Source: Tannerella sp. (lineage in GTDB: Bacteria > Bacteroidota > Bacteroidia > Bacteroidales > Tannerellaceae). From it: a stretch of 5,044 bases of DNA. A program made the position numbers and the translations under genes. The DNA lies in assembly GCA_031288935.1 (NCBI GenBank), contig JAITQL010000241.1, positions 1 through 5,044 of the forward strand. Direction: 5' to 3'. The notes below the pieces were generated by a model that saw only the letters and a program-made list of their open reading frames with translations, did no database searches and was not told where the DNA came from. This document shows, one piece after another, positions 5,011-5,044 of the stretch. The first letter of the stretch is position 1. Each line of letters starts with the position of its first letter.

Positions 5011-5044
5011 ATGAATTTTGTATCCGTAAACAGTAAAGCGCATG
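5011..5044 (+). CDS. 5' end of a gene cut by the window edge, possibly threonine synthase
   Basis: Only 11 codons are visible, reading MNFVSVNSKAH. An in-frame ATG at 5002 would add MCI; 5011 is preferred because it gives a leader of about 25 nt after the TATCTTTG promoter and matches a plausible family start. The pattern M-x-F-x-S-x-N-x-K-A resembles the N-terminus of Bacteroidetes threonine synthase (ThrC; M-K-F/Y-Y-S-x-N-x-K/Q-A-P as I recall). That is a weak match over ten residues, so the product should be treated as unassigned. Confidence 0.5.
   Translation, partial: MNFVSVNSKAH

Noticed and set aside
1..5044. tRNA or rRNA genes, insertion sequences, or attachment sites
   Set aside because: I saw no cloverleaf-type or rRNA-like sequence, no transposase frame and no target-site-flanked terminal inverted repeats; the repeats present are short intergenic units.

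Overview
The window looks like chromosomal DNA of a member of the Bacteroidales, with order-level confidence only. Three start-proximal regions carry the Bacteroidetes-type -7 promoter element TAnnTTTG, strong Shine-Dalgarno sequences are absent, and one gene encodes a PorE-type lipoprotein of the type IX secretion system (T9SS), which is restricted to Bacteroidota. The genes are fairly GC-rich, while the intergenic DNA is AT-rich and full of short repeats.

Layout. Positions 1-148 are a repeat-rich 3' flank. A BadF/BadG-type sugar kinase gene (probable N-acetylglucosamine kinase) lies on the minus strand at 149-1015. A 271-bp divergent intergenic region (1016-1286) holds a TAnnTTTG promoter for each direction. 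A long QueA-family tRNA-modification gene (1287-2510) and a PorE-like gene (start taken at 2547, end 4529) follow on the plus strand, close enough to form an operon. From 4530 to 5010 there is no convincing gene. That stretch holds an 8-bp tandem repeat, a copy of a dispersed intergenic element, a striking array of palindromes at 21-bp spacing, a weak terminator-like hairpin and a promoter. The window ends in the first codons of a plus-strand gene that resembles the start of threonine synthase.

Function. The three complete genes do not form an obvious single pathway. The kinase probably handles amino-sugar salvage, the QueA-like protein modifies tRNA (queuosine pathway or a related activity), and the PorE-like lipoprotein should link the T9SS machinery to peptidoglycan at the periplasmic side of the outer membrane. 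queA and porE probably share a transcript because of spacing rather than function.

The most unusual content is intergenic. The same 8-bp repeat follows both transcription units in the same orientation relative to transcription. Two copies of one intergenic element share flanking blocks but differ by a 22-nt segment, and each runs directly into or up to a tandem array. The 21-bp palindrome array is open in a frame on both strands. I see no convincing new multi-gene system such as a defence or CRISPR locus.
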